64,000 nucleotides of DNA from Eleusine coracana subsp. coracana (Eukaryota; Streptophyta; Magnoliopsida; Poales; Poaceae): the NCBI GenBank assembly GCA_032690845.1, contig CM064425.1, forward strand, positions 38,342,240-38,406,239, in the 5' to 3' direction. Below are positions 32,516 to 45,585 of this stretch, one piece after another. The position numbers were made by a program, and so were the translations under genes. Below the pieces are notes generated by a model. The model was given only the letters and a program-made list of their open reading frames with translations. It was not told the origin of the DNA and ran no database searches. Every line of letters starts with the position of its first letter. The stretch's first letter is position 1.

Positions 32516-35500
32516 CTACTCCTCTGGACAATAGAAGTCGATGAGGTCGATTGCCTTCGTATGAAGCTCGTCGACTTGGGTGATGATGTAGGCGTCTTCT
32601 TTGATTGACCCAGGTATAGTGGATGTAGTGTCCCATAGGCTGCTTGCTTGTTCATAAGCCGATGTCACGATATTCTCTTGCACCAAGATTTCTTGTGGTA
32701 CTCTAGCAAGGGATATTTCTACATCAGCTATTTCTTTGTTCTTTGCCTCCAAAGCCACCAAGATTGCTTCTAGTTCCCTCCGCAAATCTTCGAGTTTTGC
32801 TTCAAGATCAGTCGACTTTGAGAGAAGAGCGACATATTTGTTCTTTTCATCTTCTGCTTTCTTGTCGGCTGCCTATGCTCGAGTCTTGTGTTCCAATCAG
32901 TGCTCTACTCGAGTTTGGGCTTGAAGCACCTGGATTTGGTGAAATTCGATAAAGGCCCTGGTTTCAGCACCAAGACAAGGCCAGGTGGAAGCATGTCCTT
33001 GATTTCCAAGTAGCCTTGCCTGATGGGAGTTGCATCCAGCATGAGTCGTTCAATGGGGATTCCGTCTAGTCATTGATGAATCTGCTGGAGTGTGGCTTTA
33101 ATTTCTGGAGGCAGATAAACCAAAAAAGTGCGCATGGAGATTTGAGCCTGGGAAAAAGAATGTTAGAATGAAGTATAGTAAAGCAATGAGTTGATTTGAA
33201 AAAACAGTTATGCTTACTATTGTCTCTGGAGGAGAAGTAGGTCTTGGAGCATCAGTTAACACAGTGTCGGTGGGGATTTGAGATTGAATGCCCGATGACA
33301 GGATTGCCTGAGGAGTTCAATGAGTTAAGGTATGAAACAATTGCATTAAAATAATCGAAGATGGTACCTACGGATCTACCCAAGGGAGGATGGCCCAAGT
33401 TAATGAAACTGCAGTGGTGGAGATATTTTCTTCGGATGTTCTCTTAGAATTGACCACGTCGACATTCTCAGAATCGATGGAGGCGGTGTGCACCGAAAGA
33501 TCTGATAAAGTAGTGCTGCTGGATCGGCTCCCAGAGCTCGGTATAATTTTCTAAGAGAGAGCCGGAAAGGTAGCTACCTTTTGTGAGAAGAGAGAAAGTT
33601 TAAGATCAAAGAATGTTCTTACCGTGGCCACTGAAGGTGAATGTTGTTCCATCGGCCCGGGAGAGTGCACTGGTTCTAGTAATAACTCAGTGTCTTGAGC
33701 CGATGTAATCATTGTTGATGGGGTGATTGAAGTTGATGGTAATGTCTGAGAGACAAAAGACTCATTGAGAGTAAATGAAGACAATGCAGATACAAGGTTG
33801 TTACCTATACAGATGGGCAAGCCCAGTGACGACTTCTTGGGCTACTTCTGGTAGTACAGCCGAAGTCGATGAAGCTGCGGGAGTCGATGATGGGATTTGA
33901 AGGTTGTGTGAAGTTAGCAAGAAGAAGCACAAAGCAGAATATATGCGAGTACAATACCTGTGTAGCATTAATGGCCTTAGTGGAAACGTCTTGGGCCACT
34001 TCTTGGGGAATGACCGAAGTCGATGAAACAAGCTGATTATCAAAAGATTTAAGGTTTTCAAATGTGAATACGCTGGAATTAAAGGGTATTAAGGTTATTA
34101 CCTGAGCTGCTGAGGCGGGTTCTGCTGGAGTCGATTCGGCTGCCACGAGTCTGGCCTTTTTCTGTTGTTCTGCTAGGGTCGATTGAGTTTTAGTGTTGGC
34201 TTTCCTCTTTGTTGACTGCTTCCTCACGACTTTGTGAGTTATCTTCATTAGGCATCTGCTGCTAAGAAGTTGAGCAGGAGTTGGAGCATCACCGCCAATG
34301 TTGGGATTGTTGGCCGTTCGACAATATACGATTGGCTTTCCGCTTTTGCTCATAGTTGGAGGAATTATGGCAGGGTCCTGCGTCAAGAAGAAATTAATTA
34401 TGAAAGTCAATGAAAGTATAATTCAAATTGATATCAAATGAAAAGATACTTACTGTGTCCACAACGTCGATGAGATGGTCAGTCAGCTGGTTGCAAAAAG
34501 GTGTTTCTTCCATTCTTTCCACCAGGACTTGAACAATGTAGAGATGGAGGGCAGCAGTTGAACATCGGTCAGGTTGCCCATTGGGATCTCTGAGGCCATG
34601 TCATAGATCTTCTTGTATTCAAGAGGACTTTTGAGTGCTTGTCTAGCCCTGAGACGACCGAAAAAGAAGGAATTGGCAGGAAGCTGACCAAAGCCGAGTT
34701 GACAGGAAATCGCTACAGGGTTATAAAACTCGTATGAACGAGTTTTGAGTTGTCCGCCATGGAAGTTGACGGGCAAGATGTCGGGTCTGATGCAAGCTTC
34801 AAAGATGAGGGTTGATTCTCTGTCCTATAGAGGATTGTTTGGGCGAAAGATGGAAGGGTTTTCAAACTCTAGATCTCCATAGGGGAACCATATCCGTTTG
34901 TTTGCTTGGATGCTATTGTAGAAGAGGGTGAAATGATTTGTTGAAGTCTTCTCTAGACATCCGGAATCCAGGAATTACCATGGCAGCCTCGCCCAGAGAT
35001 GTGCAACGATGCATTGGGATTTCCTCACCCTCTGCCGCATCTGTTGATGGGAATGAGTTTTCTGAAAAGGGGTCCAACTCCATGGCCTGAGAATAGTAGA
35101 CATTGAGCCACAGCTGTATGAACCACCATGCCCCCCCCCCCCAGCTTGAATGGTTTGGCTGGTCTAGAGGCTGACGGCAGTGCGGTGTAATAGATGGTAC
35201 ACAGAGCCCAAGAGAAACCTACCTAGAGGAAATTTGTTGCCATCGACCAAGATATCAGCTATGGCCAAGAAGTTGGTAGTGGGCGTACAGAATGAGCCGT
35301 AGAAGATGAAATGTTCAAGCCAAAGATTTAAAAATGCGAATAGCTCTCAATTGGAGACTGATCCGGTCTTCTAGTGAGTGGCGATATATTTGGGCCAACT
35401 ATTTGATCCCTTGGTATCAAACTTGCGTTGTTTATGATGAGGAAGGGATCGTAATACTGGTCGACATTCACCCCAAGAAGCATCACCACATCCATAAGGG

Positions 35501-36134
35501 AGGGTGCCATAGGACCTTGATTGAATAAAAAAGCATTGAGAGCATCAGACCAAAAATAAGAGGCTGTCGCCAGTATCGGTTCATTTTTAGCCATATCAAC
35601 CAGTGAAAGTGGTAGTGCTATGTCAACTTGGGCATCTAGAAGAGTGGTGGCACGAGCAGTAGTGACCCTACGATACCAGTTTCTCCAGCCTCGGATTGGT
35701 GATGGCCATGATCTAAAAATGGTTTTCCAGGGCTCAGGGGTGGCTAGGATTAATTTGAAGGGTATCCAGTTGGTTTCACAGTTGACAAGTTCCGTGGAGT
35801 CAAAATCATCGTAGGGGCCTAGATAATAAAATGATTTTGATCAACACCGGAGGGGATGCAGATCTGATTCTCGAGTTCCTAGTACGAGCGAAAGATAAAA
35901 CTACAGTAAGTATGACATGAGAAGAAAATGCAAGAGATTACTGCTAGTTCATAATAGCAACCCCTGAGAAGAAAATGCAAGAAAACTACAGTGAATATGA
36001 GTCTATGAATAGCAACCAAGAACACGGCGAAGTGAATCTGAAAATGAGACCTAAAAGGAGATGGAAGCGGGATAGAGGTTTACCTCAGTAACATTCTCAG
36101 GGGTTGCCATTATCAGAAGGGTGGTTGAAGCCAT
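32516..36134 (-). pseudogene. Antisense plant-mobile-domain (PMD) gene of element B
   Basis: Runs opposite to gag/pol in the 3' part of element B. Likely start at 36134 (MASTTLLIMATPENVTE), with a GTAAAC donor at about 36081. A second exon from about 35824 encodes the PMD/aminotransferase-like domain: WIPFKLILATPEPW, WRNWYRRV, SYFWSDALNAFLFNQG, PSLMDVVMLLGVNVD. It continues in shifted frames to about 34480 (SCQLGFGQLPANSF). A low-complexity Ser/Thr/Pro region (34410-33550) and a coiled-coil C-terminus (32785-32516, ending FYCPEE) follow. A run of 12 C at 35131-35142 and a stop near 35328 disrupt it. Antisense extra ORFs, some with PMD, are established in Tat-lineage elements. Their role is unknown; PMD proteins of the host act in transposon silencing. 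Confidence 0.7.
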
Positions 36135-36260
36135 CGGCGCTTGTTGGTACTTGAGTTCGGGGATGTCTGAGACAGAGGGGATGCGCCGGTGAAACAAAGG
36201 AGAGAGAAGAAGGTGAAAAGGCTCAAGCTTGGATAAAAATGAAAGAAGGAAGAAGATGCA

Positions 36261-36267
36261 TTTATAA
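36261..36267 (-). promoter_or_regulatory. TATA box for the antisense PMD gene
   Basis: TATAAA on the minus strand (ccTTATAAAtgc), about 130 bp upstream of the likely ATG at 36134 and about 100 bp inside the 3' LTR border. This is suitable spacing for an independent antisense promoter. Confidence 0.45.
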
Positions 36268-36363
36268 GGATGAGACACCGGTAGGTTGTGGTAAAAACAC
36301 GTGGTAAACGAGGAGATAAAATCCGACGCACGAAGATTTCATACCCCGGACTCGGGGGGCATG

Positions 36364-37651
36364 TGTTGGCACCGGAATTTGGACTGGTCCCAATGGTCAG
36401 AGGCGGAAGGTTGAAGTCGGCCAAAGTCAGCGAAGCTCAACAGCCAAAAGGAATAAAGTGGGCCTGATAGGGTTATTTTATCTCTTTTTGTTTTTAGTTT
36501 AGAGTTTATTTAGAAATAAATCTAGTCGGTTTACTTAAACAGTCCTGACCGAGTCGGGTTAGAACCCCTTGCACGGGGCTATAAATATGTAATAAAGTCT
36601 ATACGAGAAAAACAACACTTTCGTTCAATACAATTCAGCGCATCGCCAAACCTTTTTCTCGACGACATCCTCGTCTCGCGTGGGCTGCATCGGCTCCGAT
36701 CTCGGCTGGAGACTTGGATTAGTCAACCTCGGTAATTCTATCGATTTCAACTAGTACTTTCTTATTGATTTGATATTCTAGTTGTTATCTTTAGAATTGC
36801 TAGTTATCCGGTAATTAGGTCTTGATTGCATTTATACTATCGACTTTTGGTTGCAATACTGTCTCGGTTAGGTCTGATCTATTGTAATCTTTAGTAGGTT
36901 TTATGAGTTTGATTTAGATCTATTATTCGAGTCCTCTTATTGACTTTATCCATAATTGGAGAGTTTTTAGTTCTATTTGCTTTGTTTGGACACTGTCTCG
37001 ATTAAGTTTGATCTGCTCAAGCCAGTGAGGCTGCAATGATTCTGACCTCTCGCTGAGTCGATAGGACTAGATACGATTCGATCATAGGTAGAGTCGATAG
37101 GATTCTGTCGAGACGTTTAGCCGACAAGTTATCACTTTTCGATCGACTTCTCAGTGTTTCACTTGTTTTTTGATGTGTTAATAGAAGTCGATTGTCCTCT
37201 TTATTTAATAAGATTAGATCTATGATCCTGAGGCATGGTTATTGTACTTCTATCGACTCTAGCCCTTCGGCTTTCCTTCATCGAAAGAACGAGTTTTAGC
37301 GTGTTCATCATAAATTTATCGACTTTGCTCTATCGATTTAGCTCCTGTCGGTGCTACTTATGCGATATTTAATACTTGTTTATTGAATTGCCGACGGGCC
37401 GATACAAATTAGCTGATTAGTTTATTTTAATAATATCATTTGTTGTTTATAGCCATCGGCTGGTTTGCACTAACAGTGGTTATTGGCTTTCTTCGCCGGC
37501 CTGTCTAGGGCCGGTGACCCGTGAAATTTACCGTTTGTCTCTTTGTCGATTTGCAGGGAAAATCGACTGGCACGCCCCGGTTTCTTTGTGTTGAGCCTGC
37601 ACTAGAGTTAAGCAAATCTCTCGGGTCACGCGTGTGATTTTTGCGTCAACA
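36364..37651 (+). repeat. Element B 3' LTR (1288 bp)
   Basis: TGTTGGCACCGG...GCGTCAACA, TATA box at about 36581. It lacks about 62 bp present in the 5' LTR (around 28314-28380, before attactgtacttctat). Confidence 0.92.
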
Positions 37652-37656
37652 GGATC

Positions 37657-39291
37657 ATAATTTCCAAATGGTATGCTGCTAGTATGCAAATTATTCCAAA
37701 CCATACCTGTACCAATGGACTTTGAAATGTCTATCATGTCACCTTGGGTGGTTGAAGAGTGGAACGATATAGATTCTGGTCATCTTTGCTCCTTGTACTA
37801 AGTAACTTGGGGTTTTGAAGAATTTTAAAAGATAAAACAAAGTTGTACTCCTCAAGTGATTCTCTCAAGTCACTCATATATGTGTGTGGATCCTCACTGA
37901 GGCTTTTGCTATTGCCTCCTTTTGTCCCTACCTCTACAGATAGGCTTATGTGGAGCTCAGGGTAAGGAATAAAAAGAAGGCATACCTGTGCTTCATATAT
38001 TACCAAGTCAAAAACCGGATCCAAGAGGAAAACAAGTCATGAATCATCAATCAAGTATGTGCACGTATATGGATGGAATGGATAGGATGGTAGATTATGG
38101 GTACTCCTCTGGATATCCTTTTTCTCTTCTATTTTAGAACATGGGCTATCTCTCTTTTTCTTTTATCTCTCTCTCTCTCTCTTTTGAATACTTGATAGCC
38201 CATGTCTCTTTTACCAAGGATAATTAGAGAGGGAGTTTGTCAAACATGGTGGAGCACTTAATTTTATGGACAGATGATGGATATGTGTGATGCTATCTTC
38301 CGGAGTGGAAGAGTAGCATATGGAAGGAGATGGATGATGGAGGTGGATATATACTCCTTTATGTGTAGACTCTCTTTCCTTGAAATAATATTGGGCATGG
38401 CTATTTCTTTTGTCTTTCTTTTTTTTCATCATGCTCAAGAATGAGAGCAAGTCTTTTTCTTATAGCCATGTCTTCTATAGGAACAATTGAGAGAGAGTCA
38501 TAACAAGATAATCATGAAGTAATTCTTTTGGTGGATGAATGGATGATGATGATGCTAACTTCCAATGTAGACGATTAACATATCAGGGGAATGTGCACAT
38601 GAATTTGATCAGCAATACATAACAAGCATCTGACTAGGGTCACAACAATTTGACAAGGTTCAATGAAGGCACAAGTAGCATATGCATATGGTTTATCAAA
38701 TGAAACTATCATATGGCTTTGGTGGGATTTTCTTAATCATTGAGGAGTAATCTTATAAATTTTAATTTTCTAAGGATTTTCCAAGTACTTCATACAATAG
38801 AAAGCAAGAATCACTTCATTCAAACCATATCACACTAGTCAACAACCTACATAGCATGCGGTCCCTATGAATATAGTCCACTAGCATTGGCATCAGAGCA
38901 AGGAATAAAGAGCATGCAGGCCAACCATGGAAAACTTTGAATAATTGGGAGGCCATCAAGGTTGATTTTAATTTTCAAGTTTTGATTTTATCAGTTTGTT
39001 CCAGGAACATTAAATCAATGCACAAAACAAGGAGATAGAGGGATAAGACGCGCAAACCGTCACACTAATTGAAGATGATGTCAAGCAGGGTCAAGGTGGG
39101 TTCAGTCGACATAGAGGGTTCGGCTGAATCATCCTGGCGTCTAGATTGGTCACCGTATGGCATGGTGTTCTGTGCGGCATTGTTCATTATATTTTGTCCA
39201 ATGAGGGCCTTTGTTGCGCGTCGAGAATCCTAAGGATATGCCCCCACACATGTTCGCTTGTCTGCACTTTTATTTGACACAAGAAACAAAA
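37657..39291 (-). other. Element A 3' non-coding region
   Basis: Continues the sequence interrupted at 27442. AT-rich, with a CT microsatellite at about 38165-38187 and a possible palindrome pair (gttcagtcgac / gttcggctgaa) at 39100-39129. A 96-codon minus frame at 38024-37734 has no recognised domain. Confidence 0.5.
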
Positions 39292-39942
39292 TATGACACC
39301 CAGGGTGTCAAGAATACTAGAGTGACAAACCTAGACACATGACGCAACCATAATAGAGATCATTCAAAAACAAATGGAGACAATTGAATGAAATTTGATC
39401 AAGTTTAAGCAAGGTTTGAACTACAAGTCAAATATTTTCAATGCAACTTAGGGCTCCCAAAAATTGATGCTGTAGGGTAGGGTGAAATATATTTTTGAGC
39501 CAAATCTTAGATTTTTATTCCATGATTAAGTGCTCTAAATAAATGGCTAAAGACTTGAAAACATACCGTGTTTGAAAAATCTCCATTTAAATTCAAATGT
39601 AACTTGTTGAACATACCCATTTTCTAAATTACAAGCATATCATCAAAAACACACTTATATTTTTGTTTTTCCAAACTAAGCTCTAGATTAATACTTATGC
39701 TAATAAACAGAGACATCATTTTTTGAAAATTTAAGAAAAAGAAAATCCATGTGGGTCCAACCCATCAGCTGCTCATTCCGGCCTTCTTCTAGCTCCATTG
39801 GCTGATGTGGGCGGCAGCAGCGTGCGTGGCGCCCGTACACCGGTCCTCACTCCCCAGGTCGAAATCCTAGCTGCAAAACCAATGCTCGCCCCTGGTTTTC
39901 GCCATCCCAGACCACTCCCTCACTCTCCCGTGCTCCCTCTCT

Positions 39943-39943
<1 letters not shown>

Positions 39944-39985
<42 letters not shown>
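39944..39985. repeat. (CT)n microsatellite, about 21 units
   Basis: An uninterrupted CT run in the U3 of LTR D, placed like the (GA)n in the leader at 5849-5893. Confidence 0.97.
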
Positions 39986-39988
<3 letters not shown>

Positions 39989-40045
39989 CGGAGCCGCCAT
40001 GGCAGCCCGAGCAAAAGCTCACATCACCCGAGTCAGGATTTGAAG

Positions 40046-40102
40046 AACCGGCCGGTTCTTCGGTTAACCGGCCGATTTTCAGCCAAACCGAGCCGGCCGG
40101 TC
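40046..40102. repeat. Palindrome array AACCGGCCGGTT in LTR D
   Basis: A perfect 12-bp palindrome at 40046-40057, a near copy (AACCGGCCGATT) at 40066-40077 after 8 nt, and a third (AGCCGGCCGGTC) at 40091-40102 after 13 nt. All lie upstream of the LTR TATA box. Confidence 0.85.
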
Positions 40103-40690
40103 CCAGCGACTTTTTCAACCTTGCACCCAACCACACTAAAGCCTCCCCGTCCCGGCCAAGCCACCCCACGGCGTCGCACTGACCCTCTCCTCCCCTCCGA
40201 GCTGCTGTGCGCCCCATGCCACAGCGACGCCTCCGGATTTCAGCTTTTCTAGTCACTGCCGGCAAGCACCCCATGATGTCAATATCCCTCCTCGTCAAGC
40301 CAGGCTTCGATTTACTTTGCCGGCGAGATCCTCAGCACCTCACGCATCCAACCGACCAGCCTCGGCTCACGTGCTCAAAGCTACTTCACCGGAACACACA
40401 TCACCACCACCGCCGTCCGCTGTTGCTCGCCCTCGCTACCGTCGTCCAGCACTAGTGAGACTACACCACTTTTTCCCATGCACCGCACCTTCGTCTCGGG
40501 CCCCTGGTCCTCACCATGGGGGTCAGCAGCCATGCCATCGCTCCAGCTCGCCGCCGGCGTCGCGCCACCCCGCCCGCCCTAGCGCACGCCCTCAGCGTGG
40601 CCGAGTGGACCAGATCTGCTACGGCTGAGGCTCTCTAGGCCTCGGTGTGGCCCAGATCTGGTGGCCTAGGATTACTCCTTTTTCCCTCGG

Positions 40691-40697
40691 TATAAAA
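40691..40697 (+). promoter_or_regulatory. TATA box of LTR D
   Basis: TATAAAA in ccctcggTATAAAAattc, following the GC-rich block. It marks the U3/R region. Confidence 0.55.
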
Positions 40698-43024
40698 ATT
40701 CTAGGAAATAGCTATTAAATTGATAAATGCATATCTCATGAACTATTAGGAGTTTTGAGGAAATACAAATTTCTATGGGTTCATCTGGTCATGTAGTACC
40801 TTACCAAAGTGCTAACCACCATGCATGTCTATTTTTGTCAGAATGGAAATTAGTAGTAAAACACAAATAAAATTCATTTTTGGGCCTCTCTAATTGTTTC
40901 GAACCTGAAACTTGGCAGGTAGATCTCTTTTACCATGTTTTATCACCCTGTAAAATGGCACATGGTAGTTTCTAATATTTTTATCATGATTAGTTATTTA
41001 GCTCTTGCACTAAATTAGTTATTTATAATAACTGGCTCCATGCATGTCAGTAAAACTTAGCCCATACTTCACCCCTGATATGATCCATTTAAAGTAAATT
41101 ATCCATCTTCATATGACTTCCAGAACCATGCTAAAATAATTAATTGTCTTGTAGGTTCAATATTTCTTTGTACCCTATAGTTGCACCACTTTACTCTATT
41201 TCACATGCAAGCATTTAATGTCCAGCAACATGCTCATCACATTGAAGTATTATTTGGTCACTCCCCCACTGCTCGGGTACCATGCACACACACCTGTAGT
41301 TAGTTATCAATTTTCATTTGCTGCCTCTTAGTTTTAATATTTTAATTAAGCATATAGTTGCATATTAAGCATTATCATATATCTTTCTTTCTTGCATAGA
41401 AACTATCACATTAAAAGCATTAGTTGGTAAGTACACTTCCCATGTACCTCACACAATCATTTCATTCGTGATCAATATTCCCGCATGCTATACTTTTATA
41501 CATTGTTATTGCGTTAAACTACTGGTGTCCATGAAGGAAATACACTAAATACACTCACCCAGTGTCTCTAACCCACGTTCCCTTAATACATCGACACATA
41601 TGCTCACTATAACAACCAGTCTTATATTACTAGACAGTCAGGAATCTTCTTTCAGGCACAATATCATATTTGCATCATGTAGATCACGAGGTGAACCACG
41701 TGGAGGCCGGATCGGAGCAGGAGCCAGAAGGACAAGGCAGTGACCCCGCGAACTAGGAGCAGACTCAAGGCAAGCCCCGATGCATCCCATCAGTTTTTAC
41801 CGTTTTTATTTTATCACTATATAGTGTGATATAGGCTTGTCTCTGTATTAAGTTTATAGGAGTTGTTAAAAACCTAGTATTACAGTAGGTTCCCTTTTCC
41901 TGATGATAGCCTCAGGACGATAGTCGCTCTGCTTAATTTAGGACGACCATTCATCGAGTGGTATGGAGACCACTCGTAGATCTAGAAATATTATCATTTG
42001 GGAATGATGTGTGATGAAGGAAAGTTGGAATAGGATAACAAATGAAAATCGAATGGGCATCTAGGTGGAAAGAGAAGGATAACTTGTCTTCAAGGAGGTA
42101 GCCCCATCGCAGTCACTTAAGGCTTTGTCATGTGTCCGGTCCTATGAGGTCAAGTTTGAACATACAATTTGCATGTTGGAGTTATGGGCCCAGTAAACTG
42201 ATGTAGCTATGACTATTGCCTGGTGGGAAGATTGCCTTCTCCCTTGTTTGCGGAACTAGGAAAGAGAGGAGGGACGAATCCACCCACAGATGGCGGTACA
42301 GGATGCATCACGTTGGGGAACCCTTCTTGGGGGAGTCTGGACCTAGAAGACCATGCGGTACCGTATGCGAAAGGTTATTTCATGCGGCTTCTAGGAAGCG
42401 CGCATGGATCGTGCAAACAGGATTCTCCTGTAGTATTGTTGGTCGTATCTACGCACCCACTTATATACCATAAGAGGACGGTGTACAGTTGTAGCTCCTT
42501 TTCCCTCAGAGTATTCCAAGGTTGTCGAATCCACAGGGAACGAGCGGAACTAATACTATCAAAAAGTTACTAACAGATTGCAATGGGTTGGTTGGTGTGA
42601 ATGATGATGGTGAGAAAGTGGAAGGTGAATGTTATTGAAGAGGCAACAGAATAATGAAGGATTCTCTCCTTAGGATTGGTTCACTAGCATGCAACCTTAT
42701 TCTTATCAACTCAAGTGATGACTCTAATATTCTACAAGACATGGTGGTTTCGTTCACCCCGGCTATCACTACAGAGGCTATTAGCTCCCCACTGGTTTCT
42801 TGCACTATGTAATGGGCAAAAGTGTATTGGCCGATACACTAATGAAAATGATAGATAGATGTGCAATAAGTTCATCACATAGATTAAATTCATCGAGAGA
42901 GTATCAACAAGCATGAGAGTTACATGACCAGATCCCCGCACCAGAGAAGAGAATATGAGACTACTCACTCATCCTTCCGCTAGACATAGTAGAGGGGTGA
43001 GAAATAGCGCTGGAACGCGCCCGA

Positions 43025-43057
43025 GCCGATCGGCGCAGGCGTTGCGTCGATCGGCGC
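43025..43057. repeat. Palindrome module, 3' LTR of C (pair)
   Basis: GCCGATCGGCGC (43025-43036), 9 nt, GTCGATCGGCGC (43046-43057). Downstream of the TATA box in the minus-strand sense. Confidence 0.95.
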
Positions 43058-43300
43058 GACCTCCCTTCTGGTGGATCTCGTCGGTGTTGACGAACCTCCG
43101 CCGCCAATATCCTGGAACCCTAGTTTTAATAACTGGTTCTCGCTATTGCCGTCTCCCCTTTGGTCGTCCTTGGCTTTTGATAATTATCTTCCTTTTATAC
43201 TCGACGGGATTAGGTCAACTTCCACAAACTCTAACTCATACTAGGCTGGGTCTTCGTCTTTCCTGGACCTGATCATGTTTTAGTCAACTTTTCCTCTTGC

Positions 43301-43312
43301 GCCGATCGGCGC
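43301..43312. repeat. Palindrome module, 3' LTR of C (single)
   Basis: A single GCCGATCGGCGC about 100 bp upstream of the minus-strand TATA box. The 5' LTR has a pair at the same place. Confidence 0.95.
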
Positions 43313-43517
43313 GGCTCCAAATCTGGCCCATCTTCGTTACTCTTCAGCTCTTTATCCATAATTGCCCTGTTTTACACCTGTTTCCTACGATTACATCCAA
43401 AACAGAGCAACTACAAATATATGCAAATATGGGGTTAATTGTTAGTCCAAACCACCAAATTAAGACGCAAAACATCCCTTTTTGGTAGACAAAATGGGCA
43501 TCTAGAAACCACCAACA

Positions 43518-43534
43518 GTTACCCCACACTCAAA
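43518..43534 (-). promoter_or_regulatory. Polypurine tract of element C
   Basis: The minus strand reads gagtgtggggtaac directly before the 3' LTR. Confidence 0.65.
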
Positions 43535-44924
43535 TCATTGCTAGTCCTCGAGCAATACAAAATCAAATATGTAATAAGAATTTTCACACCATCTCTCATG
43601 CAGTCAATCTCAACCATCATTTTTACTCATTATCCCTCCACAAAGATTTTCTCTCATCTCCTTATAACCAATCGGCATATCTTACTTGAACTTAATCAAA
43701 TTACCACAAAACTTTTTCAAAAACAATTTTAGTTCTCCTCAACTCATCTTTTAGCATCAAACGTCAAGCTTTTGGTCTTCTCTAAGTCTCTAAAGTGTAT
43801 TTCCTTCCCTCTCCTATCTAATCAAGGATTGTATGTGGATCTTGGAGGGCTATATAACTAAATTAAACCATAAGATTAACCATGTCAACAATGTGCTCAA
43901 TCATACCTATTAAGAAAGGATTTTCTTGGAAAAGAACTTTTAATGGAGAAGAAGAATGTAGAAGATCTGAAAGAAAATTCAATGAGAACAATTGGCAAAG
44001 AATGAGGAATAATCAGAAATCTGCTTTCTTTGATGATCTTACTGCTTCTCACGGAATATATATTTTTTCTCTTTACCCGCTTTTTATAATAACCTCTTTT
44101 TTTTCTTTTTGCAACAGTGCCGATCGGCGCAAGCGTCGCGCCGATCGGCGCGACCTATATTTTTATTCTTTTTTTTCTTTCCTTTTACCTCTTTTTTATA
44201 CTCCCTAATATGATCAGCAATTTCTGTCTTGTATCAGCAGCAGAAACTTTCTGAATTCCCTTTTATTGAGAATATAGGTTGTATCAAGGATGGGGGAGAA
44301 ACAAAGATGTATGGTTTTCATGATAGCAAGAAATTTAATTGGATAAGAATGGCTAGAAATACAGAGATAAACAAAATAAATCATCCTTTCGTAACTTGGT
44401 CAAAATCATGAGCAAAAAGTTGACAAAGTTACTTACAATCCACTTAGTTGAAATATGTAGCTTGCTCTCATTCACTCGGCTATGTAGGCATATTTAGGCC
44501 TTGCTTTTGCTTTAGCTTATGATGAGTCAAAAGAAATTTTCACAAATATAAAGCTCAAAAGTTAAGTGGTAACCAACAAATTCAAGTAATCAACCAATCG
44601 ATCATCAGAAAGACAAGATAACTAGCATGGGGCACTTTCAATTTGACAATCAACACTAACTTTATTAAAGACAATGCAAGGATTCAAACTACATAAAAGG
44701 CCTAGAAGCAACTCTCAACATGACTCGTGACTCTCTTAAGCACACACACAAACTTAAATAAACACTCATCAAAAATACTTAAAACCTAAAAAACTAGACT
44801 CAAAAACATTTAAAAACTGAGAAACTGGACTCAAAAACACTTAAAAACTATGACTAATAGCAAAGCCCTTCCCCCACACTCAAAATTTGCAATGTCCTCA
44901 TTGCAAGAGAAGAAACTCAACACA
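43535..44924 (-). other. Non-coding 3' internal region of element C
   Basis: AT-rich sequence between the polypurine tract and the third ORF. It holds one palindrome pair at 44119-44151; no gene is seen. Confidence 0.7.
44119..44151. repeat. Palindrome module, 3' internal non-coding region (pair)
   Basis: Two perfect GCCGATCGGCGC (44119-44130 and 44140-44151) separated by 9 nt, in otherwise very AT-rich DNA. Confidence 0.97.
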
Positions 44925-45177
44925 CTAATCATGTAGACCATGTCTATTCAAGACTCGGAAAATTCGTCTTATATTCCTTATGAGAAAAGTGTAGTCCGCT
45001 TCATTCATCTCGATTGCATTCTGGATTCTGCGGTCCACATCTCTTTGATTCCTGTAAGCACGATCTCTGTCTAGATACAGTCTCTCAATGTTTCTTCGGC
45101 AGACAGGACAGCAAGCAGTCGGTTGCAGGTTATGATTTTCAACGCTGTAAGGAGAGGCACTGTTCAAATTCCTCTGA

Positions 45178-45210
45178 GCCGATCGACCCACAGACTGAGC
45201 CGATCGGCGC
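45178..45210. repeat. Palindrome module in the third ORF (pair)
   Basis: GCCGATCGACCC (45178-45189), 9 nt, GCCGATCGGCGC (45199-45210). Translated on the minus strand as RRSAQSVGRSAQ. Confidence 0.93.
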
Positions 45211-45585
45211 AGTGGTTTTCTTCCACCATTGCGACTTCCTCCACTTCCCTCTGCATTACCATTAACTCTTATTGAAGTTCCTGCTGCCCTGTCATTATTG
45301 CATTTTGCAAGTGTTTCCCGATTTTCAAACTTAGGACTACCAAAGCGTCCTTGCATATCAAAATCATCACTAAAATCTCCAGGCACACTAGGATCACCGC
45401 TTTCCAAAGTTTTCAAATAGTATGACGTATAGTCACTATCCCATTCGGAATAATTCTGAATTGGCTTACCTGATAATCTAGCGGATCTGTGAACCTCTGG
45501 TGTAATCTTACACTTCCTTGCAGCAGTTTCTTCATCTTCACTTGGCAGACCATCAGATCAATAAATTCAACCATCTTCAGATCGT

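Larger units (their letters stand above)
27443..37651 (+). mobile_element. Element B: Tat-like Ty3/gypsy retrotransposon, pol core deleted
   Basis: Bounded by LTRs 27443-28792 and 36364-37651 and a perfect 5-bp TSD (GGATC at 27438-27442 and 37652-37656), which places it inside element A. Plus-strand order is a long N-terminal ORF, gag, protease and the integrase C-terminus. Reverse transcriptase, RNase H and the integrase core are missing at about 31915-31985. The 3' part carries an antisense gene with a plant mobile domain, a known feature of Tat-lineage elements such as Grande. A G-rich polypurine tract (cggggggcatg) precedes the 3' LTR. No clean primer-binding site was recognised after 28792. 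Confidence 0.88.
42437..43517 (-). repeat. Element C 3' LTR (1081 bp)
   Basis: The plus strand reads TGTTGGTCGTATC...AACCACCAACA. A minus-strand TATA box (TATAAAAGG) is at 43191-43199. It carries one palindrome pair and one single palindrome. It differs from the 5' LTR mainly by a few substitutions and the loss of one 21-bp unit. Confidence 0.95.

Noticed and set aside
39100..39129. GTTCAGTCGACA / GTTCGGCTGAAT as another palindrome module
   Set aside because: Both copies have mismatches and the spacer is 6 nt (18-bp period), so it was kept out of the main finding.
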